From: an uncultured Verrucomicrobiota bacterium
GTDB lineage: Bacteria > Verrucomicrobiota > Kiritimatiellia > SS1-B-03-39 > UBA6053
Length of the DNA: 37,082 nt
Reading direction: 5' to 3'
Assembly: GCA_937127435.1 (NCBI GenBank)
Contig: CAKZLZ010000059.1
Coordinates: 1 to 37,082, forward strand
The translations under genes were made by a program, and so were the position numbers. Numbering within the stretch: the stretch's first letter is position 1; each line of letters starts with the position of its first letter. The notes beneath the pieces are model-generated. The model made no database searches. It saw only the letters and a program-made list of their open reading frames with translations, and had not been told where the DNA came from. Positions 7,704 to 18,485 of this stretch are shown here, piece by piece.

Positions 7704-7785
7704 ATGCACTCTTACGCAACTTCGTACAGGCCGGCATTCTTTAATCAGAAAATATTTGGCTCTTCGTAGATTTTAGTGAAGTATT

Positions 7786-8055
7786 AACCACCCGCTTCGC
7801 TGGAGGGCACGGAGGGGACTCGAAGGCTTTTCGTCCGGGGAAGGAATGCCGCGAGCCCCGAAAGCCCCCCCTTATGCGGCATCTCCTTCCGAGAGGTTCC
7901 TCGAGTGGCTGTTTCGGAAAAACATCGGCATGAGTTTGGCCTCTGGGGTGAGTTCCCGGGCTCGCCAAACCATGCCGCCACTTGCATGGCTCCGTGACCC
8001 CTCCGCCGAAGGCCCTGAGCTTGCCGAGGGGTGCCCTCCAGCGTAGCGGGTGGTT
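7786..8055. repeat. MITE-like element, copy 2
   Basis: A 270-bp unit with ends AACCACCCGCTTCGCTGGAG (7786-7805) and CTCCAGCGTAGCGGGTGGTT (8036-8055). The core hairpin (7839-7852 with 7876-7890) is in the opposite orientation to copies 1 and 3. The GCCGAAGGCCCTGAGC module is at 8005-8031, in the same plus orientation as in copy 1. The right flank is AAAAT, as in copy 1. Confidence 0.7.
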
Positions 8056-8150
8056 AAAATGAATCTCTTTTGATCAACCGGAGTAGATCCGGATCATCCT
8101 GTGATCCCGTCTAAAAAACGCTACTGGATTTCGGGCTCCCCTGACCGGAC

Positions 8151-9458
8151 TTACGGAAAGATTCCGCGCAGCTCGTAAATTTCTTTCAAATGTTCCAAGG
8201 CCGACGCGTAAGAAGCGATGCGTAAACTGCAATCGTATTTAGTGGCAGCGACTTGAACCCGTTGCGCCCCGTCCTGCATAATGCGCTTTAAGCGCCGATC
8301 TACGGTTTCCGCATCCCACTGCTCACTTTGCCGGTTTTGCTTCCACTCGAAATAACTCACCGTCACCCCGCCCGCATTACAAAGAATCGCCGGCAAAATA
8401 GTGACGCCCCGCTCAACCAAAATATTCTCTCCGTCCGGAGTCACCGGTGCATTCGCCGCCTCCACCAGCACTTTGCAACGGATCAGTTTCGCATTTCCTT
8501 TGTGAATCATTTGTTCCAGCGCAGCCGGAATCAGCAGATCGACCTCGCAGGCATAAAACGCCTCTTCGGTTATCACCTCAGCGCCTTCAAAGCCCATGAC
8601 AGATCCGGTCTCGCGCACATGTGCCGCCAATGCCTCCGCATCCATGCCCTCCGCATGATAGATGGCTCCCTTATGATCCATCACGGCCAAACATTTGGCC
8701 CCTTTCGCAGCCAGCAGCCGCGCCGTCCAGGATCCCACATTTCCATAGCCAATTAATGAGTAACTACAGGTCGCCAGATCGAGCTCCATGCCCGGCATTA
8801 ACACCTCCAACACATCCACCACACCCTGGCCTGTTGCTTTTTCCCGTCCCTCGGATCCGCCAAAGGCCAACGGTTTTCCGGTCACCACCGAGCGCGCTTC
8901 CACCTTGTTGTTGATCTCCGCAAAATTAATGTAGGTGTCCGCCATCCACGCCATCACTTGCGCGTCGCTTCCCATGTCCGGCGCAGGAATATCGTAATCC
9001 GGACCAATATTATTTCCCAGGGCCGCAGTGAAGCGCCGGGTAATCCGCATGAGTTCATCCTTGCTCACTTTGCGGGGATTCAGTTTCAGCCCTCCTTTGG
9101 CACCGCCAAAAGGCAACCGCATCAGCGCACACTTCATGGTCATTAATACCGCCAAAGATTTGATATCATCCAGATAAACATCCTCATGATAACGAATCCC
9201 CCCTTTGTAGGGCCCGGCCACATTGTTGTGCTGCACCCGGTATCCCTTGAAGAGCTGATACGACCCGTCATCCATGTGCACCGGAAAATGCACCATCAAT
9301 TCATTTTTCGGCTGCGCCAGAATGAGTTGTTCACGGTGGGAGATTCCTATTCGCTGCGCCGCCTCCAGCACTGCGGAAATGGTCTGATAATAAATATTGT
9401 CCGGTTCATAGGACATTTCCAATTCGGCGAAAAGTTTATCTACAGCAGGAGAATTCAT
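8151..9458 (-). CDS. gdhA: Glutamate dehydrogenase (Glu/Leu/Phe/Val dehydrogenase family)
   Basis: A 435-residue cytoplasmic enzyme interconverting glutamate with 2-oxoglutarate and ammonium. Family residues are all visible: GPYKGGIRYH (Lys85), TMKCALMRLPFGGAKGGLK (Lys109 and catalytic-loop Lys121), PAPDMGSD (Asp161), the Rossmann motif GYGNVG (237-242), and the C-terminal ILPAILCNAGGVTVSYFEW. The length suits the hexameric about 420-450 residue class. Coenzyme choice cannot be settled by eye. It lies downstream of a PEP-CTERM gene on the same strand (49 bp gap), which is probably chance co-orientation. With gltBD in the same window the cell has both low- and high-affinity ammonium routes. 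Confidence 0.95.
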   Translation of the reverse strand: MNSPAVDKLFAELEMSYEPDNIYYQTISAVLEAAQRIGISHREQLILAQPKNELMVHFPVHMDDGSYQLFKGYRVQHNNVAGPYKGGIRYHEDVYLDDIKSLAVLMTMKCALMRLPFGGAKGGLKLNPRKVSKDELMRITRRFTAALGNNIGPDYDIPAPDMGSDAQVMAWMADTYINFAEINNKVEARSVVTGKPLAFGGSEGREKATGQGVVDVLEVLMPGMELDLATCSYSLIGYGNVGSWTARLLAAKGAKCLAVMDHKGAIYHAEGMDAEALAAHVRETGSVMGFEGAEVITEEAFYACEVDLLIPAALEQMIHKGNAKLIRCKVLVEAANAPVTPDGENILVERGVTILPAILCNAGGVTVSYFEWKQNRQSEQWDAETVDRRLKRIMQDGAQRVQVAATKYDCSLRIASYASALEHLKEIYELRGIFP

Positions 9459-9507
9459 AGATCCAGCTTACGATGGAACCGGAGAAGTTGCCGATAAAAT
9501 TCACTCT

Positions 9508-10251
9508 TTATTTACGGCGCCGCAACACCATAAGCAAACCCATAGAACCCAGAAGCAGAACGAAGGTCGAAGACTCGGGAATCGCAGTGATTTTCAGCGC
9601 ATTGATGTAATAATATTCATTAGTGGAATCGTTGGTGAGACCACTCATAAGGTGAAAGGTGATTTCTCCACTGCCATTCGGCGTAATATTGGAAATGATG
9701 ACCGAGTCGTCCTTATTATTGATCACATTTAAAGTGGCATTATCGGTATTGGCACCCGTCACGGTATATATGGTTTGCCGGGTTCCGCTCGAGCTTCCTC
9801 GTGACCCAAATATGTCAAATTTATAGCTTGTGCCCGTATCTAAACCCGTAAAGGTAAACTCACCCTGACCGTTGTCAGAACTACCTGAATGGCCTCCATT
9901 ATCACCAAACCAGTAATCACCAGCCGCAGCATCCGGCCATAGGGAGCCACCAATATCTCCAGCGCCATTGCTATCAGTCATTTTGTCGACCTGGCTAATA
10001 CCTACCCCCGTGAGGACATTTCCGGTATTCTGAAGATCTCCATCCAAAACGCCGACGCTCGAACTAAAAGCCAGCCGGTTCCAGGTATCCAAACCATCTG
10101 TAAAGTCGGTACTGCTATTATCGAAGGAGATGTAAATTTCATCCCCGAGCAACAATGCGGCATGGGAAACTACGGGACAGCTTAGCATTGCGATTACGCA
10201 TAACCCTAAAGAGAGTTGAATGCCCGGGATTCGATTTTTACTGTATTTCAT
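9508..10251 (-). CDS. PEP-CTERM sorting-domain protein
   Basis: A 247-residue protein if started at ATG 10251 (MKYSKNRIPG...), which places a signal peptide (residues 1-31, ending VVSHA) at the N-terminus. The upstream extension to 10320 would bury the signal and is rejected. The mature part (ALLLGDEIYISFDN) has the feel of a jelly-roll, with FTGLDTGTSYKFDIFGSR resembling a fibronectin-like strand. The C-terminus is the sorting tail IPESSTF, a hydrophobic stretch, then LRRRK; the canonical PEP is PES here, a common variant. The function beyond export and surface anchoring is unknown. Confidence 0.82.
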   Translation of the reverse strand: MKYSKNRIPGIQLSLGLCVIAMLSCPVVSHAALLLGDEIYISFDNSSTDFTDGLDTWNRLAFSSSVGVLDGDLQNTGNVLTGVGISQVDKMTDSNGAGDIGGSLWPDAAAGDYWFGDNGGHSGSSDNGQGEFTFTGLDTGTSYKFDIFGSRGSSSGTRQTIYTVTGANTDNATLNVINNKDDSVIISNITPNGSGEITFHLMSGLTNDSTNEYYYINALKITAIPESSTFVLLLGSMGLLMVLRRRK

Positions 10252-10372
10252 ATGTCTCACAAAGAATGGAATGGCATGGGTGTTGTTTGAGTTTCGCGTA
10301 TTGAGGTTAAACCTACCCATTTGTTCAAGCGAAGATCAAGGCTTTTCAGTGACGGCTTCTAGAAACCGGTGA

Positions 10373-10717
10373 TCAGGGATTGGGCAAAATCCAGACACTG
10401 CCGAGCTTCAGTTCCGCACGGGTGCCGGACATCTGTAGAATGGTCGCAAAGGCATCGACGCCGGAGACACCCCGAATGGTAAAAGTCAGATTCGTTTCTT
10501 CCACCTTCACTTCCGGAGAAATAACAAAATTCACTTCCAAATCGTCTTTTTTTGTCAACGCACGCAAAGTATCCAGCGCCTCCCGTATATTTGCATTTTC
10601 CAAACTGATTTCAGGGATAGTGGTTTCCTTCAAAAGATGCGTGTTGGCCGGCGAAAGATTTTCCGCAAACAACAATCCAAAAGGGAGCAGCAAAAGAAAG
10701 ACTCGGAGATGTTTCAT
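10373..10717 (-). CDS. Small secreted STN/secretin-N0-like protein
   Basis: A 114-residue protein with a signal peptide (MKHLRVFLLLLPFGLLFA-E). The mature part contains a pattern like the secretin/TonB short N-terminal (STN) domain: IPEISLENANIREALDTLRAL, then NFVISPEVKVEE, then LTFTIRGVSGVDAFATILQMSG and the short final strand LKLGSVWILP. These domains usually precede a secretin or TonB-receptor barrel, but here the domain stands alone. It may be a periplasmic adaptor for a secretin encoded elsewhere. ATG 10717 faces the divergent NifX-like gene across 117 bp. Recognition is by pattern, so moderate confidence. Confidence 0.65.
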   Translation of the reverse strand: MKHLRVFLLLLPFGLLFAENLSPANTHLLKETTIPEISLENANIREALDTLRALTKKDDLEVNFVISPEVKVEETNLTFTIRGVSGVDAFATILQMSGTRAELKLGSVWILPNP

Positions 10718-10834
10718 AAAAACAATATGAACTTTCCGAGAGCAGGAAACCAGAAAAATCTTGCTTCCGACCCTGGGAAAACGAACAAAGCTTCCCGCTT
10801 TTCATATCACCGAGCTCATGGTAGTATCCAATGC

Positions 10835-11227
10835 ATGATATCCTTACCACCTATACTCTCCATTCCCATCATTTGTAATTCCGGTCTGCAAAGCCCGGTT
10901 TCCCGTCACTTTGGCAAATCACCTTTGCATGCACTGGTCGACCCGGCATCCGGCAAGGTGATTGCCTGGGTGGAAAAACCAGCGGCCAAAGACAGCTGTG
11001 CTCCCATCGACGATCTCGCAAAAGCCGGTGTTACGGATGTGGCCTGTGTCGGCTTGGGAAAAGGGGCGTTGGCCCGGATGCAAAATGCGAATATTTCCGT
11101 GCACCACACCACCGGAAAAACCGTGGCGGAAGTTATCAGTCAATGGAAACAAGGCTCCTGTCCGGAAATCAATCCAGAGCAACTTTGCGCCGGACATGAC
11201 CATGACCACGATCACGCCCCCCACTAA
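10835..11227 (+). CDS. NifX/NafY-like (dinitrogenase iron-molybdenum cofactor family) protein with His-rich tail
   Basis: A 130-residue protein from ATG 10835. The frame extends upstream, but that sequence overlaps the opposite-strand gene and is not family-like. The fold matches the NifX/NafY/VnfX-type cofactor-binding domain (COG1433): SPVSRHFGKSPLHALVD, then VIAWVEKPAAKDSCAP and DLAKAGVTDVACVGLGKGALARM. Stand-alone members in non-diazotrophs are thought to bind Fe-S or Mo clusters. The tail is metal-binding in look (CAGHDHDHDHAPH). It overlaps the start of the metallo-beta-lactamase-fold gene by 32 bp, so the two are probably translationally coupled. No nif genes are present. Confidence 0.85.
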   Translation: MISLPPILSIPIICNSGLQSPVSRHFGKSPLHALVDPASGKVIAWVEKPAAKDSCAPIDDLAKAGVTDVACVGLGKGALARMQNANISVHHTTGKTVAEVISQWKQGSCPEINPEQLCAGHDHDHDHAPH

Positions 11228-12065
11228 ACCCCTCCGTATCACCCTGCTCGCGGAAAACACGGCCCGGGGCCGTGGCATCCTCGGCGAACACGGTTTGTCT
11301 TATTGGATTCAAACCCCGGTTGAAAACGTTCTCTTCGACACCGGCCAGGGCAAAGTCTGTACTGCCAATGCGGACACATTGGGGATCCAACTCTCTTCCG
11401 CAGATGCCATCGTGTTAAGCCATGGCCACTATGATCACAGCGGCGGCCTGGAGGCGGTTCGGCAGTTGGCCCCGGGAGCCAAAGTTTATATGCATCCCGA
11501 CGCGCCGCTCATTCGCTACAGCGGACAAAAAGACGGCAGCATGAAAGCCGCATACACTCCCTATTTCAGCGAGTACGGCTGGGCCTGCGCCGAGACAGAA
11601 CGGGTGTGGACCCGCCACCCCACCGAAGTGAGTCCGGGTTTATTTGCCACCGGCGAAGTACCGCGTCTACTCAGATTTGAAGACACCGGCGGGGTGTTCA
11701 GCCTGGATCCCGAAGGTGAAATCGTCGACGAAATTTTAGATGACCAGTCCCTCTACTTCCCCACCGCAAGTGGAACCGTCATCATCCTGGGCTGTGCACA
11801 CGCAGGCGTCATCAATACCATTGAATACATTCGGAAGCTGACCCGCGAAGCCCCCATCCGGGCTGTACTGGGAGGCATGCATCTATTACACGCCAGCCCC
11901 GAACGGCTCCGGCTCACTTATGATAAATTTAAAACCTGGAACATTCCACTGCTGGCCCCCTGTCACTGCACCGGCGGGGAAGCCATCGCCGGATTCCGCC
12001 ATGAATTCCCGGGACAGATCAAGGACGCCCACGCAGGCAAAACCTTTGTCTTTGAAAGCGAATAA
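11196..12065 (+). CDS. Metallo-beta-lactamase-fold hydrolase (COG1237 type)
   Basis: About 289 residues from ATG 11196; ATG 11202 is two codons later and equally possible. The metal motif is LSHGHYDHSGG (HxHxDH), with a later GCAHAGVINT histidine and the C-terminal GGMHLLHAS and PCHCTG histidines. The order and the SLDPEGEIVDEILDDQSL segment fit the COG1237 group, related to the proteins annotated as dihydropterin-ribofuranosylaminobenzene phosphate synthase. Members usually bind two metal ions; the substrate is unknown. The overlap with the NifX-like gene implies a joint function, perhaps in a metal-cofactor pathway. Its stop lies 2 bp from the convergent katG stop. Confidence 0.85.
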   Translation: MTMTTITPPTKPLRITLLAENTARGRGILGEHGLSYWIQTPVENVLFDTGQGKVCTANADTLGIQLSSADAIVLSHGHYDHSGGLEAVRQLAPGAKVYMHPDAPLIRYSGQKDGSMKAAYTPYFSEYGWACAETERVWTRHPTEVSPGLFATGEVPRLLRFEDTGGVFSLDPEGEIVDEILDDQSLYFPTASGTVIILGCAHAGVINTIEYIRKLTREAPIRAVLGGMHLLHASPERLRLTYDKFKTWNIPLLAPCHCTGGEAIAGFRHEFPGQIKDAHAGKTFVFESE

Positions 12066-12067
12066 AT

Positions 12068-14299
<2,232 letters not shown>

Positions 14300-14731
14300 T
14301 TAAGTAGATGGGTTTTGGCAAGCGGGACACAAGCCCCAATAAATCACTTCCGCCTCATCAATCACAAATCCATGCGGATCTTTGGCGGAGAGACAAGGTG
14401 CAATCCCCGTGGCGCAATCGGTGTCCACCATGACTGCACATTTGCGGCAGACCAAATGGTGGTGATTGTCCTTTTTGATTTCGTAACGGGCGGTGGAACC
14501 TGCCGGTTGAATTCGACGAAGCAACCCATGAGCTGTCATTACGTTCAAAGCATCATAAACCGCTTGGCGGGAGACCGTTCCGATTTTTTCACGCACTTTA
14601 TCACAAAGCGCATCCGCCAAAGCATGCGGCGACTCAAGAACCGCACCATAAACAGCCAAACGTTGAGCGGTCACCTGCAAGCCTGCTTGGCGCAAGGCGT
14701 TCGTATCGGGGTCTATTTCGGTTGAATCCAT
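14300..14731 (-). CDS. Fur-family regulator, PerR-like
   Basis: A 143-residue Fur-family repressor: winged helix with VTAQRLAVYGAVLES and VSRQAVYDALNVM, then the metal-binding half. Two CxxC pairs (Cys95/98 and Cys135/138) form the structural zinc site. The His cluster 90-92 lies in DNHHHLVCRKC. Five residues after Cys98 is an Asp (Asp103) where Fur proteins have Glu; Asp at this position is characteristic of peroxide-sensing PerR. With katG directly downstream, a peroxide-responsive repressor of its own operon is the natural reading. A perfect inverted repeat at 14749-14771 lies just upstream of its start and is the likely operator. Confidence 0.9.
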   Translation of the reverse strand: MDSTEIDPDTNALRQAGLQVTAQRLAVYGAVLESPHALADALCDKVREKIGTVSRQAVYDALNVMTAHGLLRRIQPAGSTARYEIKKDNHHHLVCRKCAVMVDTDCATGIAPCLSAKDPHGFVIDEAEVIYWGLCPACQNPST

Positions 14732-14748
14732 AAAACCCTACATACTCA

Positions 14749-14771
14749 TATTCTGGATCTTGTCCAGAATA
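14749..14771 (-). promoter_or_regulatory. Perfect palindrome, candidate operator of the fur-katG operon
   Basis: TATTCTGGA (14749-14757) and TCCAGAATA (14763-14771) are exact 9-bp inverted arms with a 5-bp spacer, 18 bp before the regulator's ATG. It does not match the classic Per box TTATAATNATTATAA well but has the right size for a Fur-family dimer site. It overlaps the expected promoter region. Confidence 0.6.
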
Positions 14772-14792
14772 AGATTAAATCTAATTTAAAAA

Positions 14793-15278
14793 TCAGTCAT
14801 TCATAATCAACCAACAAGTCTCAGCCACGGTTGAAACTTGTTGATCATCCAGCAGCCGGTTTTGATTGGCAGCGGAAATTGCGGCCTCGAATTCTTCGGC
14901 CATGGATTTAAATTCTTCCGGGGAAGGCATCGGTTTTCCTTCCGCAGTCAACGCATCATTCAATAGCGCCGAAGCGGTCGCGAGCCGGTTCTCATATTTT
15001 GATTCCGTCCATTCCGCCATGTTTGCAGATTGCAACGTTCCTTCGGCGGTCTCTTCAACTTCATCCCGGGAAACTTCACCGGAAAGCAACGGCAGAATTT
15101 TTTCCCGATTCTGAACCGTTACCATGATCACTACAATCAAAATGACCAACCCGAAGAAGTCACAACCCCTATTCTTCTTTTTCTTTTTGCCGGCGGCAAC
15201 CGGCGCCCCGCATTTTACACAGGCCGTGGCCTTGTCACTGATTTTGGCTCTGCATTCCGGACAACGTATTATGGCCAT
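14793..15278 (-). CDS. Zinc-ribbon membrane protein
   Basis: A 161-residue protein starting at ATG 15278, chosen because AAGGAG lies 7 nt upstream and the zinc ribbon then begins at once: MAIIRCPECRAKISDKATAC, then VKCG, a four-Cys ribbon of the type found in many small membrane proteins. A lysine-rich linker (GKKKKKNRG) is followed by one membrane segment (about 40-56, FFGLVILIVVIMVTVQN). The C-terminal about 100 residues are acidic, helical and outside or periplasmic. Function unknown. The adjacent Fur gene ends of transcription differ, so no operon is claimed. Confidence 0.7.
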   Translation of the reverse strand: MAIIRCPECRAKISDKATACVKCGAPVAAGKKKKKNRGCDFFGLVILIVVIMVTVQNREKILPLLSGEVSRDEVEETAEGTLQSANMAEWTESKYENRLATASALLNDALTAEGKPMPSPEEFKSMAEEFEAAISAANQNRLLDDQQVSTVAETCWLIMND

Positions 15279-15683
15279 AATATTCTCCTTAATTTCAAGG
15301 CATCTGTTCTCTGTAGTAAACGGGTCCACTGGCGCGAAGGTAAAAGCAAAGCAAAGAAACCCAATAAAATGAAGTTTGTATTCATTTTCTTTAAGCCATA
15401 CCCTGAATTTAACCGATCCTCCCGAATATCTGAACAGAATCTCATCCTAATTCTCAGGTAAAAACAATCACCAAAGCAGAACTCCTGTTTCCCGTTGCCC
15501 TTTTACCTGCAGGGCATTTTCACCCGCAAGCATACCCGCAGGTTGCAAATGGGGCACATCCTCAACTTCACGGTTAAAAAAACAGGAATCGAATTACACC
15601 TCGCCAACACAAAAAATTTTCATTAACCGATTGATCTCTAAAGATAACAACCCGATATCCCAGTAGTTACCCCAAGGATCTTT
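15279..15683. other. 405-bp intergenic region, no gene seen
   Basis: Between two divergent genes, so it must contain both promoters. I find no plausible ORF and no repeat shared with other intergenic regions. A loose dyad ACCTGC (15505-15510) / GCAGGT (15538-15543) is the only symmetry noticed. Confidence 0.4.
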
Positions 15684-17657
15684 ATGAAGAACGCCCCAAC
15701 CTACACCCTCCCCTACCCCGAATATTTGGATAAAGTGTTTGGATGCTGGCTGGGAAAGTGTGTTTCCGGCACCATCGGTGCTCCCTACGAGGGGATGAAA
15801 CAACAGCTCGACTTCAAATATGATCCCGTGTTCCTGGATACCTTGATCCCCAACGATGATTTAGATTTGCAGGTGCTGTGGCTGGATGTGCTCGAACGCA
15901 AAGGGATTCATTTCACCTCTACTGATCTGGCCGAAGCTTTTAGTAAAAAATGTCCCTACGCCCCGGGAGAATACGCCGTATTCAAAAAGAACTTCCGCCG
16001 TGGAATCGCCCCTCCTCTTTGCGGAGCTTTTAATAACCAATACTATCTGGAAGGCATGGGCAGCCCCATCCGCTCTGAAATTTGGGCCTGTATCGCTCCC
16101 GGCAATCCGGATCTGGCCGCCGAACTGGCAAAAAAAGACGGGGTGCTGGATCATGCGGGGAATTCCGTGGCCGCAGAATGCTTTTTTGCCGCCATGGAAT
16201 CACAAGCTTTTGTGGAAAAAGATCTCGACCGGCTGGTCGCCTGCGGGTTGAAGCAGGTACCGGAAAACCTCCGCATCCGGCAGCTCATCTGCGACGTCGT
16301 GGACTGGTGCAAAGAGGAACGGAGCTGGCCCTATGTTCGCAGCCGCATTCTCCGGGAATACGGACATCCCAGCTGCACCAACTTATTTGAAAATATCGGT
16401 TTCACTTTATTGGCGCTCTACGCGGGCAAAGGGGATCTGATTGATACCACCATGATCGCCTTGAATTGCGGGTTTGATACCGATTGCAGTTGCGCGACCG
16501 CCGGCGCCCTGCTGGGTATCATTCACGGGGCCGAAAAGCTCAAACAAAAACATCAGCTGACCGACTTCGGATATATTTTGGAAGTGGATGTCCAGCGACG
16601 CTCCGGCAGCATTTTTGATCTGGCGGAAGATACCTGTGCAATGGGGATCCTCTTTAACCAAGAACTGAACAGCGCGGTCAAAATCTCCGGAGCCCCGACA
16701 ACCGCTGCCCCTGCAGAACACCTTCCACCGGAAGTCGTTTTTCAGGTCCACTATCCGCAAGATCATCCGGGCATCGGATTGGGCGAAAGTAAAACCCTTA
16801 CCCTCACCCTGCACAACCAAAGGAACATCCCACTGCAGGGGACAATTTCCCTGAACATCCAGGCAGGTTGGAAAGCTCAATTGTCTGTCAACGAACTTCG
16901 GATCGAGGCCGGCAGCCAGGCCCGCGTCGATCTGCAGGTCCGGGTGCCCGCCGATTTGCCGGTCCTGGCAGAACAAAATATATTCCACTTGGAATTCCAC
17001 AGCGGAAATCAAAACTTCCACCATAGGTTCGGTCTCGTCGGCGCAGCGGTCTGGCAGGTCTTCGGCCCCTTTTGGGAAATCAGCCAAACCATCCCGCCCC
17101 TCGACTACAAAGAAAATTATATGGACCATATTCAGGGGGAGAATGAAAACAACCGCATCGACCGCCTCCACCGCTACCACAACAACAACCGCATCGATTT
17201 AAATAAAGCGTATCTCTCTCCGGAACAGCTCGCGGCGGGAATCCCGGAACGGGATAACGAGGATGTCCGCTACGAAGGAAAAATTGTCCAGCTCTGCGAG
17301 GACCGGTTTTCTCTATCCGGGCTGTTTGGATTTCAAGGTCCCTGTGTGCTGTATATGGAACGTAAACTCCTCTCCCCGGAGGATCGGAATGCCTGTATCC
17401 AGATCGGACACACGGATGCGTTCACTTTATGGATTAACGGCAAAAAAGTTGCGGAAAAGGACCATGCAGACTGGTCCACCAGCGGAAATGTGAATCTCTT
17501 GGATTTTCCCATCCGTAAAGGGGAAAACCACATCGTGTGGAAACTCGCACGTCACAGCGCCCAAGCTGATTTCAGTCTCATTATCCGGGAGACCAATCCC
17601 TGGCGGGATCATTATCATGACTTTGCATCGAAAAATTTATTTTTACCGGACAGCTGA
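15684..17657 (+). CDS. ADP-ribosylglycohydrolase-family protein with C-terminal beta domains
   Basis: A 657-residue protein, with AAGGA 7 nt before ATG 15684. The N-terminal about 335 residues fit the ADP-ribosylglycohydrolase (DraG/ARH) fold: start DKVFGCWLGKCVSGTIGAPYEGM, metal-site NDDLDLQ, and the C-terminal metal motif GFDTDCSCATAGALLGIIHG. These enzymes remove ADP-ribose or act on related N-glycosidic bonds using two Mg ions. Residues about 350-450 look like a NEW3/CARDB-type beta-sandwich (LTLTLHNQRNIPLQGTISLN), and 480-650 like a jelly roll with FTLWINGKKVAEKD. This two-tailed form is common in PVC and Bacteroidota genomes, where the substrate may be a sugar derivative rather than protein. 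No signal peptide is visible. Confidence 0.82.
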   Translation: MKNAPTYTLPYPEYLDKVFGCWLGKCVSGTIGAPYEGMKQQLDFKYDPVFLDTLIPNDDLDLQVLWLDVLERKGIHFTSTDLAEAFSKKCPYAPGEYAVFKKNFRRGIAPPLCGAFNNQYYLEGMGSPIRSEIWACIAPGNPDLAAELAKKDGVLDHAGNSVAAECFFAAMESQAFVEKDLDRLVACGLKQVPENLRIRQLICDVVDWCKEERSWPYVRSRILREYGHPSCTNLFENIGFTLLALYAGKGDLIDTTMIALNCGFDTDCSCATAGALLGIIHGAEKLKQKHQLTDFGYILEVDVQRRSGSIFDLAEDTCAMGILFNQELNSAVKISGAPTTAAPAEHLPPEVVFQVHYPQDHPGIGLGESKTLTLTLHNQRNIPLQGTISLNIQAGWKAQLSVNELRIEAGSQARVDLQVRVPADLPVLAEQNIFHLEFHSGNQNFHHRFGLVGAAVWQVFGPFWEISQTIPPLDYKENYMDHIQGENENNRIDRLHRYHNNNRIDLNKAYLSPEQLAAGIPERDNEDVRYEGKIVQLCEDRFSLSGLFGFQGPCVLYMERKLLSPEDRNACIQIGHTDAFTLWINGKKVAEKDHADWSTSGNVNLLDFPIRKGENHIVWKLARHSAQADFSLIIRETNPWRDHYHDFASKNLFLPDS

Positions 17658-17659
17658 AC

Positions 17660-18472
17660 TCAGGGCATTTTCACTTGGTAAAAACTCGGGCCGGAGGCGG
17701 GAGGGGCGGGATCCACATATTCACCGGAAGTGAGACCAGTGGCAAGCGTTTGCCAATCCGTGGTCACCAGATTGGTGGCACGCAGTACCTGAACTGGAAC
17801 ATCCCCGGCACCAGACCAACGGAGGGTCACGGAACCGGGAGCGTAAATCATCTCCGTCACTTCAAAAGGTACCACGGAGATGCTTATGATACCTAACAAA
17901 TAAGTCCCGTCCCAAAGCGGGACTTGGGTGAATGCTGGTGAGTTAAATAGAACTGATAAATTATAAACTTGGACTGACGCCAGGGCATCCACCACATCCA
18001 TGCCTTCCCCCAACACATGACCGAAGACCGTAAACCCGCCATTATTTTGATCACCCAGCGTAACAGAGTTATCTTTTAAATTAAAAAACCATTGATTGGT
18101 AGCGGTATCAGGTCCCGCGGCGGTCTTCGCCATGGCAATGGTGCCGCGTACATTCGGGTTGCCGGGCTCATTTACGACCGGAGCATTCGCGACCAGAGGC
18201 GTGACCGCATTGTTCACATAGTAATACCCCCCTCCCTGCATAACAAAGTCGTTTTCCCGCCGGTGAATAAAAGAACCGTTATAAGCCTCCGCCTGCACAT
18301 AGGTCAGGAAGTTGGCCACCGTCAATGGTGTGGTCCGGGTCGCCCCGTCCCGGTCGTAAAGCTGTACCTCAAAGTCCCCCAGCGACGTTTCGAACAAAAC
18401 CACCGTATCCGCCCACATCCAGCATGACCCCAGCAAGCATCCACAAAGAATTCCATAAAATTTAATTTTCAT
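17660..18472 (-). CDS. Secreted peptidyl-prolyl isomerase, cyclophilin type
   Basis: A 270-residue protein from ATG 18472; the longer frame would start with TTG and overlap the upstream gene. A signal peptide (MKIKFYGILCGCLLGSCWMWA) precedes the cyclophilin domain (about 22-180): VVLFETSLGDFEVQLYD, FIHRRENDFVMQGGG with the conserved Arg, Phe and Gln of the active site, then NQWFFNL and GGFTVFGHVLGEGMDVVD. A periplasmic or outer location with a protein-folding role is expected. The C-terminal about 80 residues (SVVPFEVTEMIYAPGS...) form an extra beta-rich tail common in PVC cyclophilins. It lies 13 bp after the L7/L12-like gene, probably one transcript. Confidence 0.9.
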   Translation of the reverse strand: MKIKFYGILCGCLLGSCWMWADTVVLFETSLGDFEVQLYDRDGATRTTPLTVANFLTYVQAEAYNGSFIHRRENDFVMQGGGYYYVNNAVTPLVANAPVVNEPGNPNVRGTIAMAKTAAGPDTATNQWFFNLKDNSVTLGDQNNGGFTVFGHVLGEGMDVVDALASVQVYNLSVLFNSPAFTQVPLWDGTYLLGIISISVVPFEVTEMIYAPGSVTLRWSGAGDVPVQVLRATNLVTTDWQTLATGLTSGEYVDPAPPASGPSFYQVKMP

Positions 18473-18485
18473 AAAGTCCCAACCC

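Noticed and set aside
10637..10834. N-terminal extension of the NifX-like frame
   Set aside because: Overlaps the opposite-strand STN-like gene and its promoter; the family match begins at ATG 10835.
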